Assembly (NCBI GenBank): GCA_000696115.1
Contig: JJOH01000033.1
Coordinates: 34,705-98,704 of the forward strand
DNA length: 64,000 nucleotides
Reading direction: 5' to 3'
Origin: Streptomyces olindensis
GTDB lineage: Bacteria > Actinomycetota > Actinomycetes > Streptomycetales > Streptomycetaceae
Position numbers and translations under genes: made by a program
In this document: positions 36,364 through 44,984 of the stretch, in pieces
How positions within the stretch are numbered: the stretch's first letter is position 1
Layout: each line of letters starts with the position of its first letter
The notes under the pieces: generated by a model
The model's database searches: none
What the model saw: the letters and a program-made list of their open reading frames with translations, nothing else
Told to the model about the DNA's origin: nothing

Positions 36364-37479
36364 ATGACGAACACCAAGCGGAGCGTCACACATTCGGCCC
36401 CCCGGCTCGGCACCCGGGCCCTCAACCGCGCCACCCTCGACCGGCAGCTGCTCCTGCGCCCCGCCCGGATGTCCGTCGCGGCGGCCGTCGAGCACCTGGT
36501 CGGCCTCCAGGCGCAGAACGTCAAGCCGCCGTACTACGCGCTCGCCGCCCGCCTCGACGGATTCGCCCCCGAGGCGCTGTCGCGGCCGATGGCCGACCGG
36601 GACGTGGTCCGTATCGTCACGATGCGGTCCACCATCCACACCCACACCGCGGACGACTGCCTCACCCTGCGTCCGCTGGTGCAGCCCGCCCGGGACCGGG
36701 AGCTGGTGAACTTCCGCAAGGGGCTGGCCGGTGTCGACCTGGACCGGCTCGCCGTCCTCGCCCGCGACCTCGTCGAGGCCGAGCCCCGCACCATGAAGCA
36801 GCTGCGCGAGGCCCTGCTCCGCGAGTGGCCCGACGCCGATCCGCAGGCCCTGGCCGTCGCCGCCCGCTGCCGCCTCCCGCTCGTGCAGGTGACCCCGCGC
36901 GGACTGTGGGGCCGCAGCGGCCAGGTCTGTCTCACGACCGCCGAGCACTGGCTCGGCCGGCCCGCCGAACCGGCCCCCGCGCCCGACGCGGTCGTCCTGC
37001 GCTACCTCGCCGCCTTCGGCCCGGCCTCCGTGCGGGACATGCAGACCTGGGCCGGACTGACCCGGTTGCGCGACGCCTTCGAGCGCCTCCGACCACGGCT
37101 CGTGACCTTCCGGGACGACAACGGCACCGAGCTCTTCGACCTCCCGGACGCCCCCCGCCCCGACCCGGACACCCCCGCCCCGCCCCGCTTCCTGCCCGAG
37201 TTCGACAACCTGCTGCTGTCCCACGCCGACCGCACCCGCGTCGTCCCGCCCGAGTACCGGGGCCGCTCCTGGCAGGGGAACATCGCCCACCGCACCCTCC
37301 TCGTCGACGGGTTCCTCGCGGGACTGTGGCGGCTGGCGGAGGGCGCGCTCGTGATCGAGCCCTTCGGCCGCCTCACCCGGGCCCAGCGCGAGGACGTCAC
37401 CGCGGAGGGGGAGCGGATGCTGCGGGTGATGCACCCGGAGGCGTCGTACGACATCCGGTTCGGCGCCGTACGCACGTGA
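36364..37479 (+). CDS. AlkZ-like winged-helix DNA glycosylase family protein
   Basis: 371 residues of the HTH_42 family. LNRATLDRQLLLRPARMSVAAAVEHLVGLQAQNVKPPYYALAARLDGF contains the QxQ element (QAQ) that is catalytic in AlkZ. TMRSTIHTHTADD, RGLWGRSGQ and PEFDNLLLSHADRTRVVPPEYR are further family blocks. AlkZ/YcaQ enzymes unhook crosslinks or alkylated bases; related AlkX members differ in substrate. It ends 13 bp from the convergent LysE gene. Alkylation repair is inferred from the family only. Confidence 0.82.
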   Translation: MTNTKRSVTHSAPRLGTRALNRATLDRQLLLRPARMSVAAAVEHLVGLQAQNVKPPYYALAARLDGFAPEALSRPMADRDVVRIVTMRSTIHTHTADDCLTLRPLVQPARDRELVNFRKGLAGVDLDRLAVLARDLVEAEPRTMKQLREALLREWPDADPQALAVAARCRLPLVQVTPRGLWGRSGQVCLTTAEHWLGRPAEPAPAPDAVVLRYLAAFGPASVRDMQTWAGLTRLRDAFERLRPRLVTFRDDNGTELFDLPDAPRPDPDTPAPPRFLPEFDNLLLSHADRTRVVPPEYRGRSWQGNIAHRTLLVDGFLAGLWRLAEGALVIEPFGRLTRAQREDVTAEGERMLRVMHPEASYDIRFGAVRT

Positions 37480-37492
37480 CCCGAGCGGCGGC

Positions 37493-38155
37493 TCAGTCCG
37501 CCCGGCCCGTCACCGCCACCGTCACGCCCAGGCCGATCATCGTGCAGCCGCCCGCTCCGCCGATCAGGGACAGACGGCGGTCGGAGCGGGCGAACCAGGA
37601 GCGGGCCGCCGACGCGGTCAGGCCCCACAGCGTGTCCGTGACCAGGCCGATCGAGATCGGTACCAGGCCCAACAGGAGCATCTGCAAGGGCACATGGCCC
37701 GCCGCGTGGTCCACGAACTGCGGTAGGACGGCGGCGAAGAGCACCACGCCCTTCGGGTTGGTGACCCCGACGAGGATCCCGTCCAGAACAGTGCGGAGAT
37801 CGCCTCGGGCCGGTCCCGTGGGTCGCGCGCCGAGCTGCGACGCCTTCAGATCGGCCCGGTGCCGGAAGGCCTGCACGCCCAGGAACACAAGATATGTAGC
37901 ACCCGCCAGCTTCACCGCCAGGTACACCGTCACCGACCGCTCGACCAGCGATCCGACGCCGACGGCCACCGCCACGACGAGGAGGTAGGAGCCGACGACA
38001 TTGCCGAGGGCCGTCGCCACGGCGCTGCGTCGGCCGTGCGCGAGGGCTCGGCCGATGACGAACAGCACGCTGGGGCCGGGGATCACGATGACCAACAGTG
38101 ACATCACGGCGAAGGCGAGGAGACGGTCGGCGGAGACCACGGGCATCACTCCCAT
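37493..38155 (-). CDS. LysE/RhtB-family amino-acid exporter
   Basis: 220 residues with six hydrophobic helices and the family signature IPGPSVLFVIGRALAHGRRSAVATALGN, then GILVGVTNPKGVVLFAAVLPQFVD. Such proteins export amino acids such as lysine, homoserine or threonine. The start could be ATG 38155 or 38146; neither has an ideal ribosome site. Substrate is unknown. Confidence 0.87.
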   Translation of the reverse strand: MGVMPVVSADRLLAFAVMSLLVIVIPGPSVLFVIGRALAHGRRSAVATALGNVVGSYLLVVAVAVGVGSLVERSVTVYLAVKLAGATYLVFLGVQAFRHRADLKASQLGARPTGPARGDLRTVLDGILVGVTNPKGVVLFAAVLPQFVDHAAGHVPLQMLLLGLVPISIGLVTDTLWGLTASAARSWFARSDRRLSLIGGAGGCTMIGLGVTVAVTGRAD

Positions 38156-38200
38156 CCGCCGCCCATTGAAGCAGTCCGCGACCGGGGCCGGACATGGAGA

Positions 38201-38241
38201 GGGGGCGTTGCGGGCCGCTCGTGGAGGCCCGCAACGCCCCC
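38201..38241 (-). terminator. Terminator after the trypsin-like protease gene
   Basis: GGGGGCGTTGCGGGCC (38201-38216) and GGCCCGCAACGCCCCC (38226-38241) form a perfect 16-bp stem with a 9-nt loop, 40 bp downstream of the protease stop. Confidence 0.65.
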
Positions 38242-38281
38242 TGGCATGTCACCTGAGGGGTACTCAGGAGCTAGTGGCAGA

Positions 38282-39073
38282 TCACGAGTTGACCTGCGTC
38301 GTCACCAGGTTCGAGAAGGTGGTCAGCCGGGTGTAGACACCCGGGTAACCGGCCTGGGCGCAGCCCTCGCCCCAGGAAGTGATGCCTGCCAGGACGCCCC
38401 CGATGAGCAGGGGGCCGCCGCTGTCGCCCTGGCAGGTGTCCACGCCGCCGGCGGTGTATCCGGCGCACACCATGTCGCTCTGCACGAAGTCGGAGCCGTA
38501 GGAGCTGCCGCAACTGGAGTCGGACACGGTCGGTACGGTCGCGGTGCGCAGCTGGTTGGAGCTGCTGCCGTTCGAGGCGGTGGTGCCCCAGCCGAGGATG
38601 CGGGCCGTGGTGCCGGCCGCGTACACCGAGGTCTGGGAGGAGGAGACGTACTTCGCGGGGGTGTAGGGCATCGACGTCGACAGCGTCAGCACGGCCACGT
38701 CGTCGCCGTTGGTGGCGTCGGTGTAGCTCGGGTGGATCCATATCCTGCTGACTCTGCTGACGGTGCCGTTGGTGCCGTTGCGGTAGGTGCGGCCACCGAC
38801 CACGCGGACGCTGCTGGTGGTCTCGCCGACCATGCAGTGCGCGGCGGTGACGACCTTGGTGGGCGAGACGAGCGTGCCGCCGCAGAACTGGTTCTGCGAG
38901 GCGTCCGTGATCTGCATGACGAACGGGTACGCGGTCGTCGTGGTCGTGGTCCCGCCGACGATCGGCTGGGGCGCGGCGACGGCGGCGGGAGCGGCGAGCA
39001 GCGCGGTCGCGGCGGCGGCAGCGGTCGCGGTGGCCAGAGCGGCGGCCTTCTTGGCACGGTTGAGCCCGAACAT
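38282..39073 (-). CDS. Secreted trypsin-like serine protease (S1)
   Basis: 263 residues. A signal peptide (FGLNRAKKAAALATATAAAA...AAVA) and a very short propeptide APQP precede the mature start IVGGTTT. The catalytic triad is TAAHC (His), NGDDVAVLTL (Asp) and CQGDSGGP (Ser). The Asp six before the active Ser (VDTCQGDSGG) predicts trypsin specificity for Arg/Lys. GGVLAGITSWGEGCAQAGYPGVYTRL is the usual S1 ending. AGGAG precedes the ATG. It closely recalls the Streptomyces trypsin SprT/SGT group. Confidence 0.92.
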   Translation of the reverse strand: MFGLNRAKKAAALATATAAAAATALLAAPAAVAAPQPIVGGTTTTTTAYPFVMQITDASQNQFCGGTLVSPTKVVTAAHCMVGETTSSVRVVGGRTYRNGTNGTVSRVSRIWIHPSYTDATNGDDVAVLTLSTSMPYTPAKYVSSSQTSVYAAGTTARILGWGTTASNGSSSNQLRTATVPTVSDSSCGSSYGSDFVQSDMVCAGYTAGGVDTCQGDSGGPLLIGGVLAGITSWGEGCAQAGYPGVYTRLTTFSNLVTTQVNS

Positions 39074-39279
39074 GGGTCTCCTCTGGGGAGTTGCCGGTGG
39101 GGGGTCGCGCGGGTGGGTGGTGCACCGGGGACCCTGACGCCGTTGTTCGGATCTCCGTGTGCCCGGCGAGCGGCACGCCCCAAAGCTAGAGCCCGGCCGT
39201 GAGGGCTCCCAATGAGGGAACCCCCTAAGGGAGTTGGGGCAGGGAAAACCCTCGGTCGGCCCCGTGAGACGAGGTGGGG

Positions 39280-42156
39280 TCAGGTCGTGCGGCGGCCCGC
39301 GGCCAGCCGGACGATGTCCACCCGCGAGCGGATTCCCAGCTTCCGGTAGACCCGGGTGAGGGTCGCCTCGACGGTCTTGACGCTGATGAACAGGCGTGCC
39401 GCGATCTCCCGGTTGGTCGCGCCCTCCATCACGAGCGAGGCGACCTGACGCTCCATCGAGGCGAGCCCCTCCAGCGCGTCGCGCACCACCGGCGCCGCGA
39501 CCGGGGCCGGCTCCACCACCGCGGCACCGGCCGTGGCGGCCGCGTCGACCTGCCGCAGCCAGGGCAGCGCCCGGCAGCGCCGGAAGAGCCGGGCGGCCTC
39601 GTCGTACGACGCCGGCCCTGGCAGGGGAGCGCCGCCGGCGCGCGGGAACGCGGCGGCCTGGGCGCGCAGGCGGGCCAGCGCGAAGGCGGCCCGCGCCTCC
39701 TCCAGGCCGTAGCCGAGCCCGCCGAGCCGGTCCCGCACGGACGCCAGCCGGACGGCGGCCGCCTCGTGTTCGCCGCGCGCCGCCCGTACCAGGGCCTCGG
39801 CCCGGTCCAGCACGGCGAGCACGCTCTCCCGGCCCAGCCGCAGCGCGTGCACCCGTGCCGTGTCGATCACGTCCTGGGCCTCGACCGGTTCGCCGATGCG
39901 GACCAGGGCCTCGGCCAGGTCGCCGTGCCAGCGGCCGCGCGCCGGGTCGGTGATGCCGAGGCTCTGCTCCAGCTCCCGCACCCGGCGCAGCGAACGGACC
40001 GTGGCCGCCGGGTCCCCGGCCACCAACTGGGCGTAGCCCAGCGCCGCCAGCGCCCGCGACAGGTACATCTGGTCGCCGTCGACCTCGGCGTGGTCCGCCG
40101 CCTCCCGGGCGAGGGCCAGGGCCCGGTCGACGTCCCCGGCGGAGGCCTCCGCGAGGGAGGTGAGCATGGCGGAGGCGCCCTCGCCGATCCCCGAGTCCCG
40201 GGCGAGCCGCAGGCTCTCGCGGGCCAGGTCCAGAGCCCGGCCGCAGTGCCCGGAGCGCAGTTCGGTCTCGGCGAGGAAACGCAGGAAGTGCACCTCGCTC
40301 TCGACCATGCCGCGCCGCCGCACCTCGCGCAGCAGCGCGGTGATGGTCGCCCGTGCCTGGGGCAGCTGATCGCTCATGATCAGCCAGCGGAACCGGGCCG
40401 AGCCGGCGCCGTTGTGGTGGCAGGCCACGTACGGGTCCTGGGGTTCCCTGAGCGCCCGTTTGACGGTCGCGGGGGCGTCCGGGTGGCCCATCAGGGTCTC
40501 GGTGGAGGCCTGGAAGGACAGCGCCATCAGCTCCGTGCGCCGGTCCCCGCCACGGGCGGCCAGCTCCGCCGCGTGCGCGGCCTCCTGCCGGGCCTCGGCG
40601 AAGTCGCCCTCCACCACCAGACCGCGCCAGGCCAGCTGGTAGTGGACCAGGGCGAGCAGCCGCGGGTCGTCGCCCGCGTCGGCCAGGGCCTGCGGGAAGA
40701 CGGCGTCGACGTCGCCGAGCGCCTGCCCGGCCGCCTCGATGACCACCATCCAGGCCCGCACGCGCTCCGCGGGCACGGTGGCACGCGTCAGGACGTCGCG
40801 GGCGATGTCCCGGGCGAGGTCGGCCTCGCCGGCGGTGATCGCGTCCTCCGCGGCCTGCAGCCGCCGCTCGTCCGGACCCGGCAGCCGCCGCTCGTCCGGA
40901 CCCGGTGCACTGTCCGCCGGGGTGTGCCGGGCGGCGAGCAGCCCGAGCGAGGCGGCCACGGACGGCGCCCCGCGGTCCCGGGCCAGCGCAGCGGCCTCGG
41001 CGAGCCGGGCCGCCACCTCCGGGTCCGTCCCGGTGGTCGCCAGGGCCAGGTGCCGGGCCCGCTCGATCGGGTCGGACGCCGCCGTGGACAGCGCGGTGTG
41101 CACGGCCCGCCGCTCCGCCGCCGGCGCCTCCGCGTACAGCGCGGCCGAGATCAGCGGATGCGCGAACCGCACGGCGGGGCCCTCCGCCTCGGTCGCCAGC
41201 AGGCCCAGCGCCGCCGCCTGGGCGGTCTCGGCCTCGGCGTTCTCCCGCCCGGCCGCGTGCAGCAGCGCCAGTGTGGGACGCGCACCGGCGCTGGCCACCA
41301 GCAGGGTGCGGCGCGCCTCGTCCGACAGCATCTCCAGCCGGCTCAGTACCAGGGCCCGCAGCGAGGTGGGCACCGGCAGGGGCTCTCCGGGCCGGGGCCG
41401 GGCCGGGCTCTCCGCCAGGGCGCGGCCCAGCTCCAGGGCGAACAGCGGGTTCCCCCCGCTGGTGCGGTGGATGTCGCGGATCGTGGAGCGGGACAGGGGG
41501 GTGTAGCCGCGGTGGTCGAGCAGCGCCGAGACCTGGGTACGGGTCAGGGGGCCCAGCCGGACGGCGAGCGTGTCGGGCGGAGACGCGCGTAGATGGCGGT
41601 CGTACTCCTGGCCCTCGGTCCGCACCGCGCACAGCATCTGCACGGGCGTGTCGCCCAGCCGGCGGGCGGCGAAGCCGAGCAGTTCGGCACTGGCGGCATC
41701 CAGCCACTGGAGGTCGTCGGCGACGACGAGCACCGGCCCCTCGGCGGCCAGGGCCCGCAGCGCCGACAGCACGGCGAGGCGCAGCGCGAGCCCGTCCCGC
41801 TGGAGCGTGGACTCGCCGCGGCCGGTGAGCGCCGACTCCAGGGCCGTGCGCTGGGCGGCGGGCAGCCGGCCGGAGACCTTGTCCAGGACCAGGCCGAAGA
41901 GGTCGGCCAGGGCCAGGAAGGGCAGGTGGGATTCGGACTCGGTGGCCGAGCAGCGCAACACGGTCCGGGCCGCACCGCCGTAATCCGCGGCCAGCGCGCG
42001 CAGGACCGTCGACTTTCCTATTCCGGCGGGGCCGTGGAGCAGCACGCTGCCGCCCCGGCCGAGCTGCTCACGCGCCGACGTGAACAGGTCCTCCCGGCCG
42101 ATGACCAGGTCGGGGCGGCTCCTGGCAGGCTCCTGGAAGTCCCGTCGCACGGTCAC
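39280..42156 (-). CDS. Large ATP-binding LuxR-family (LAL) regulator
   Basis: 958 residues. The P-loop is LLHGPAGIGKSTVLRAL (about residue 40) and the Walker B segment PVLVVADDLQWLDAAS. A long helical TPR-like middle follows, and the C-terminus is a LuxR HTH: LASMERQVASLVMEGATNREIAARLFISVKTVEATLTRVYRKLGIRSRVDIV. LAL proteins usually activate nearby metabolic or secondary-metabolite genes. The start is GTG. A perfect 24-bp tandem duplication at 40858-40905 doubles the octapeptide PGPDERRL. The target is unknown; the protease gene lies downstream on the same strand. Confidence 0.9.
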   Translation of the reverse strand: MTVRRDFQEPARSRPDLVIGREDLFTSAREQLGRGGSVLLHGPAGIGKSTVLRALAADYGGAARTVLRCSATESESHLPFLALADLFGLVLDKVSGRLPAAQRTALESALTGRGESTLQRDGLALRLAVLSALRALAAEGPVLVVADDLQWLDAASAELLGFAARRLGDTPVQMLCAVRTEGQEYDRHLRASPPDTLAVRLGPLTRTQVSALLDHRGYTPLSRSTIRDIHRTSGGNPLFALELGRALAESPARPRPGEPLPVPTSLRALVLSRLEMLSDEARRTLLVASAGARPTLALLHAAGRENAEAETAQAAALGLLATEAEGPAVRFAHPLISAALYAEAPAAERRAVHTALSTAASDPIERARHLALATTGTDPEVAARLAEAAALARDRGAPSVAASLGLLAARHTPADSAPGPDERRLPGPDERRLQAAEDAITAGEADLARDIARDVLTRATVPAERVRAWMVVIEAAGQALGDVDAVFPQALADAGDDPRLLALVHYQLAWRGLVVEGDFAEARQEAAHAAELAARGGDRRTELMALSFQASTETLMGHPDAPATVKRALREPQDPYVACHHNGAGSARFRWLIMSDQLPQARATITALLREVRRRGMVESEVHFLRFLAETELRSGHCGRALDLARESLRLARDSGIGEGASAMLTSLAEASAGDVDRALALAREAADHAEVDGDQMYLSRALAALGYAQLVAGDPAATVRSLRRVRELEQSLGITDPARGRWHGDLAEALVRIGEPVEAQDVIDTARVHALRLGRESVLAVLDRAEALVRAARGEHEAAAVRLASVRDRLGGLGYGLEEARAAFALARLRAQAAAFPRAGGAPLPGPASYDEAARLFRRCRALPWLRQVDAAATAGAAVVEPAPVAAPVVRDALEGLASMERQVASLVMEGATNREIAARLFISVKTVEATLTRVYRKLGIRSRVDIVRLAAGRRTT
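40858..40905. repeat. Perfect 24-bp tandem duplication inside the LAL gene
   Basis: Two adjacent identical copies starting CAGCCGCCGCTCG (40858-40881 and 40882-40905). It keeps the frame and doubles PGPDERRL in the linker after the ATPase domain, so it may vary in copy number between strains. Confidence 0.8.
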
Positions 42157-42360
42157 CGCTTCCCTCCGTGTGTCGTGTCCTGGCCAATATTAGGCAACAG
42201 CTCATTGAATTTCGGACGGACGCTGTGGTGAGGGAAATAACAGCGCGCCTCGACGGGCGAATTCATCGGCCTGTCGAAAGCGGCGGAACACGACGTCGGC
42301 GCCCGGTCGGGAACGCTTCGGCCCGTCGAACGGACCGACATATCAGAAAGCATCACAAAC

Positions 42361-43179
42361 CTACGGCAACCATCCCGCCCGGCGCGCGGCCACCACGGCC
42401 TCGCCCCGGGTCCCGGCCCGCAGCTTCCGCATGGCCGAGCGCAGATATCCCTTGACGGTCTCGGGCGTCACCCCCAGCCGCTCCGCGGCGACCGCGTTCG
42501 TGGCGCCCGCGGCGACGCACGCCAGCACGTCGACCTCGCGTGGCGCGAGCCGGACCCGGGGCGAGGGTTCCGACCCGCCGGATTCGGCCGCGAGCAGCGC
42601 GCACGCGGCGAGCAGCTCGGCCCGCAGCCCCGGGTCCGCGATCCGTGGCGCCAGCGCCCGCAGCGCCGCGTGCGCCTCCCGCACCTGTTCCCAGCCCGCG
42701 CCCGCCCCGGCCCCGGCGGCCAGCGCCCGGGCCTCGTCACGCACGGCCAGCGCCCGCTCCACGTCCCGCGCCGCCTCCACGGCCGCGTCCAGCATGCGCC
42801 CGCCCAAAGGCCGGGCGGTGCGCAGTGCCCCGTACAGCACCCCGCGCACCCGGTGCCGTACGACCACCGGCACGGCCAGCACCGAGCGCAGCCCCTCCAC
42901 GGCCACCGCGGCGTCGTACTCATGGCTGATCTGCCGCGACGCCGAGTAGTCCGTCACCACGCACGGCCGGGCGAGCGCCACCGTCTTGCCGCCCAGCCCG
43001 GTCCCGGACGTCACGACCAGCGACCGCAGCGCGTGCGTCGCCGTGCCGTCCAGTTCGCTGATGCGCATCCGCTGCCCGGCCTCCAGCAGGCCGCCGAAGG
43101 CGACCGGAAGGCCGGTGGCGCGCCGCAGGCGCAGCAGCGCGTTCCGTATCTCGACCGCGTCGGACGCGTCTGCTGTCAC
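42361..43179 (-). CDS. GAF-domain LuxR-type regulator
   Basis: 272 residues. A GAF sensor domain spans about residues 15-165 (LRRATGLPVAFGGLL ... VTSGTGLGGKTVALARPCVVTDYSASRQISHEYDAAVAVEGLRSVLAVPVVV). The C-terminal HTH is LAPREVDVLACVAAGATNAVAAERLGVTPETVKGYLRSAMRKL. There is no receiver domain. It is divergent from the acyl-CoA synthetase pair (126 bp between starts), so it probably controls fatty-acid or aromatic-acid activation; this form often sits beside such genes in actinobacteria. Confidence 0.87.
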   Translation of the reverse strand: MTADASDAVEIRNALLRLRRATGLPVAFGGLLEAGQRMRISELDGTATHALRSLVVTSGTGLGGKTVALARPCVVTDYSASRQISHEYDAAVAVEGLRSVLAVPVVVRHRVRGVLYGALRTARPLGGRMLDAAVEAARDVERALAVRDEARALAAGAGAGAGWEQVREAHAALRALAPRIADPGLRAELLAACALLAAESGGSEPSPRVRLAPREVDVLACVAAGATNAVAAERLGVTPETVKGYLRSAMRKLRAGTRGEAVVAARRAGWLP

Positions 43180-43304
43180 CTGTTCGCCCCTTCACTACGG
43201 CTGCCGCGCGGGCGCACCCCCCGTTCGGGGGTAGTGAGACCTGCATCACGGATTACACGATGGCTCGGAGCCGCCCGGCAATGGTCCGGCACCCAGGAGG
43301 ACAG

Positions 43305-44984
43305 ATGACATCGGCGACGGAGTTGTTCCGCAGCGCGCGGGACTTCCTGCTGGCACACCGCGAGGACTACGCCACCGCCTACGGGGGCTTCCGCTGGCCC
43401 CGTCCCGAGTACTTCAACTGGGCGCTCGACTGGTTCGACGAGATCGCCGACGGCAACGCCCGCACGGCCCTGCACATCGTCGAGGAGGACGGCCGCGAGA
43501 CGCGGCTGTCCTTCGGGGAGCTGTCGGTGCGGTCGGCCCAGTTCGCCTCCTGGCTGCGCGCCCGGGGCGTGCGCGCCGAGGACCGGATCCTCGTCATGCT
43601 CGGCAACCAGGCCGAACTGTGGATCATCGCGCTCGCGGCGATGAAGTTGCGCGCGGTGGTCATCCCGGCCACCCCGCTGCTCGGCCCCGCCGACCTGCGC
43701 GACCGCGTCGACCGCGGCCGGGTCCGGCACGTCGTCGCGCGCCCCGCCGACACCGGCAAGTTCGCCGAGGTCCCCGGTGAGTACACGCGCGTCGCCGCCT
43801 GCGCCGCCGAGGACGCGCCGGACGGCTGGCTGCCGCTGGACGACGCCTACGGCGCCTCCGCCGACTTCACGCCCGACGGCCCGACCCGGGCCGACGACCC
43901 GCTGATGCTCTACTTCACCTCGGGCACCACCGCCCGGCCCAAACTCGTCGAGCACACCCACACCTCGTACCCGATCGGCCACCTGTCGACGATGTACTGG
44001 ATCGGCCTGAAGCCGGGCGACGTGCACCTGAACATCTCCTCTCCGGGCTGGGCCAAGCACGCCTGGTCCAACCTCTTCGCCCCCTGGAACGCCGAGGCGA
44101 CGGTCTTCCTGCACAACTACACGCGTTTCGACGCCGCCCGTCTCATGGCCGAGATGGACCGGGCGGGCGTCACCACCTTCTGCGCCCCGCCGACCGTGTG
44201 GCGCATGCTCATCCAGGCCGACCTCACCCAGCTGCGCACCCCGCCCCGCGAGGTCGTCGCCGCCGGCGAGCCGCTCAACCCGGAGGTCATCGAGCAGGTC
44301 CGCCGGGCCTGGGGCGTCACCATCCGGGACGGTTTCGGCCAGACCGAGACGGCCGTGCAGGTCGCCAACAGCCCCGGCCAGCCCCTCAAGACCGGTTCGA
44401 TGGGCCGCCCGAGCCCCGGCTACCGCGTCGCACTCCTCGACCCCGTCTCGGGCGCGCCGGGCGCCGCGGAGGGCGAGATCGCCCTCGACCTGTCGGAGCG
44501 CCCCGTCGGCCTGATGACCGGCTACCACGGCGACGCGGACCGGACGGCGGAGGCGATGGCGGGCGGCTACTACCGCACCGGGGACGTCGCCTCCCGGGAC
44601 GAGGACGGATACCTGACCTACATCGGGCGCAGCGACGACGTCTTCAAGGCCTCCGACTACAAGATCAGCCCCTTCGAGCTGGAGAGCGCGCTGCTGGAGC
44701 ACGAGGCGGTCGCCGAGGCGGCGGTCGTTCCCGCCCCGGACGAACTGCGGCTCGCCGTCCCGAAGGCGTACGTCGTGCTGGCCGACGGCTGGGAGCCCGG
44801 CCCCGACACGGCCAAGGTGCTGTTCGAGCACTCGCGGGAGACCCTCGCCCCCTACAAGCGCGTCCGCCGCCTGGAGTTCGGCGAGCTGCCCAAGACCGTC
44901 TCCGGCAAGATCCGCCGGATCGAACTGCGCGAGGCCACGGCGGCCGGCTCGGACGCCGAGTACCGCGAGGAGGACTTCCGGTGA
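43305..44984 (+). CDS. AMP-binding acyl-CoA synthetase (medium-chain type)
   Basis: 559 residues of the ANL superfamily. ATP loop YFTSGTTARPKLVEHTH, A5 region GFGQTETAVQVAN, hinge GRSDDVFKASDYKISPFELE and the A10 lysine PKTVSGKIRRIEL are intact. Overall it resembles medium-chain/benzoate-CoA ligase-type synthetases. AGGAGG precedes ATG 43305 by 6 nt; an in-frame start 45 nt earlier is less likely. Its stop overlaps the next gene as GTGA. Confidence 0.87.
   Translation: MTSATELFRSARDFLLAHREDYATAYGGFRWPRPEYFNWALDWFDEIADGNARTALHIVEEDGRETRLSFGELSVRSAQFASWLRARGVRAEDRILVMLGNQAELWIIALAAMKLRAVVIPATPLLGPADLRDRVDRGRVRHVVARPADTGKFAEVPGEYTRVAACAAEDAPDGWLPLDDAYGASADFTPDGPTRADDPLMLYFTSGTTARPKLVEHTHTSYPIGHLSTMYWIGLKPGDVHLNISSPGWAKHAWSNLFAPWNAEATVFLHNYTRFDAARLMAEMDRAGVTTFCAPPTVWRMLIQADLTQLRTPPREVVAAGEPLNPEVIEQVRRAWGVTIRDGFGQTETAVQVANSPGQPLKTGSMGRPSPGYRVALLDPVSGAPGAAEGEIALDLSERPVGLMTGYHGDADRTAEAMAGGYYRTGDVASRDEDGYLTYIGRSDDVFKASDYKISPFELESALLEHEAVAEAAVVPAPDELRLAVPKAYVVLADGWEPGPDTAKVLFEHSRETLAPYKRVRRLEFGELPKTVSGKIRRIELREATAAGSDAEYREEDFR

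Noticed and set aside
38282..41707. A single giant leftward protein joining the trypsin frame to sequence inside the LAL gene
   Set aside because: Upstream of 39073 the frame is the wrong frame of the LAL gene. The protease has its own signal peptide, ATG and Shine-Dalgarno.
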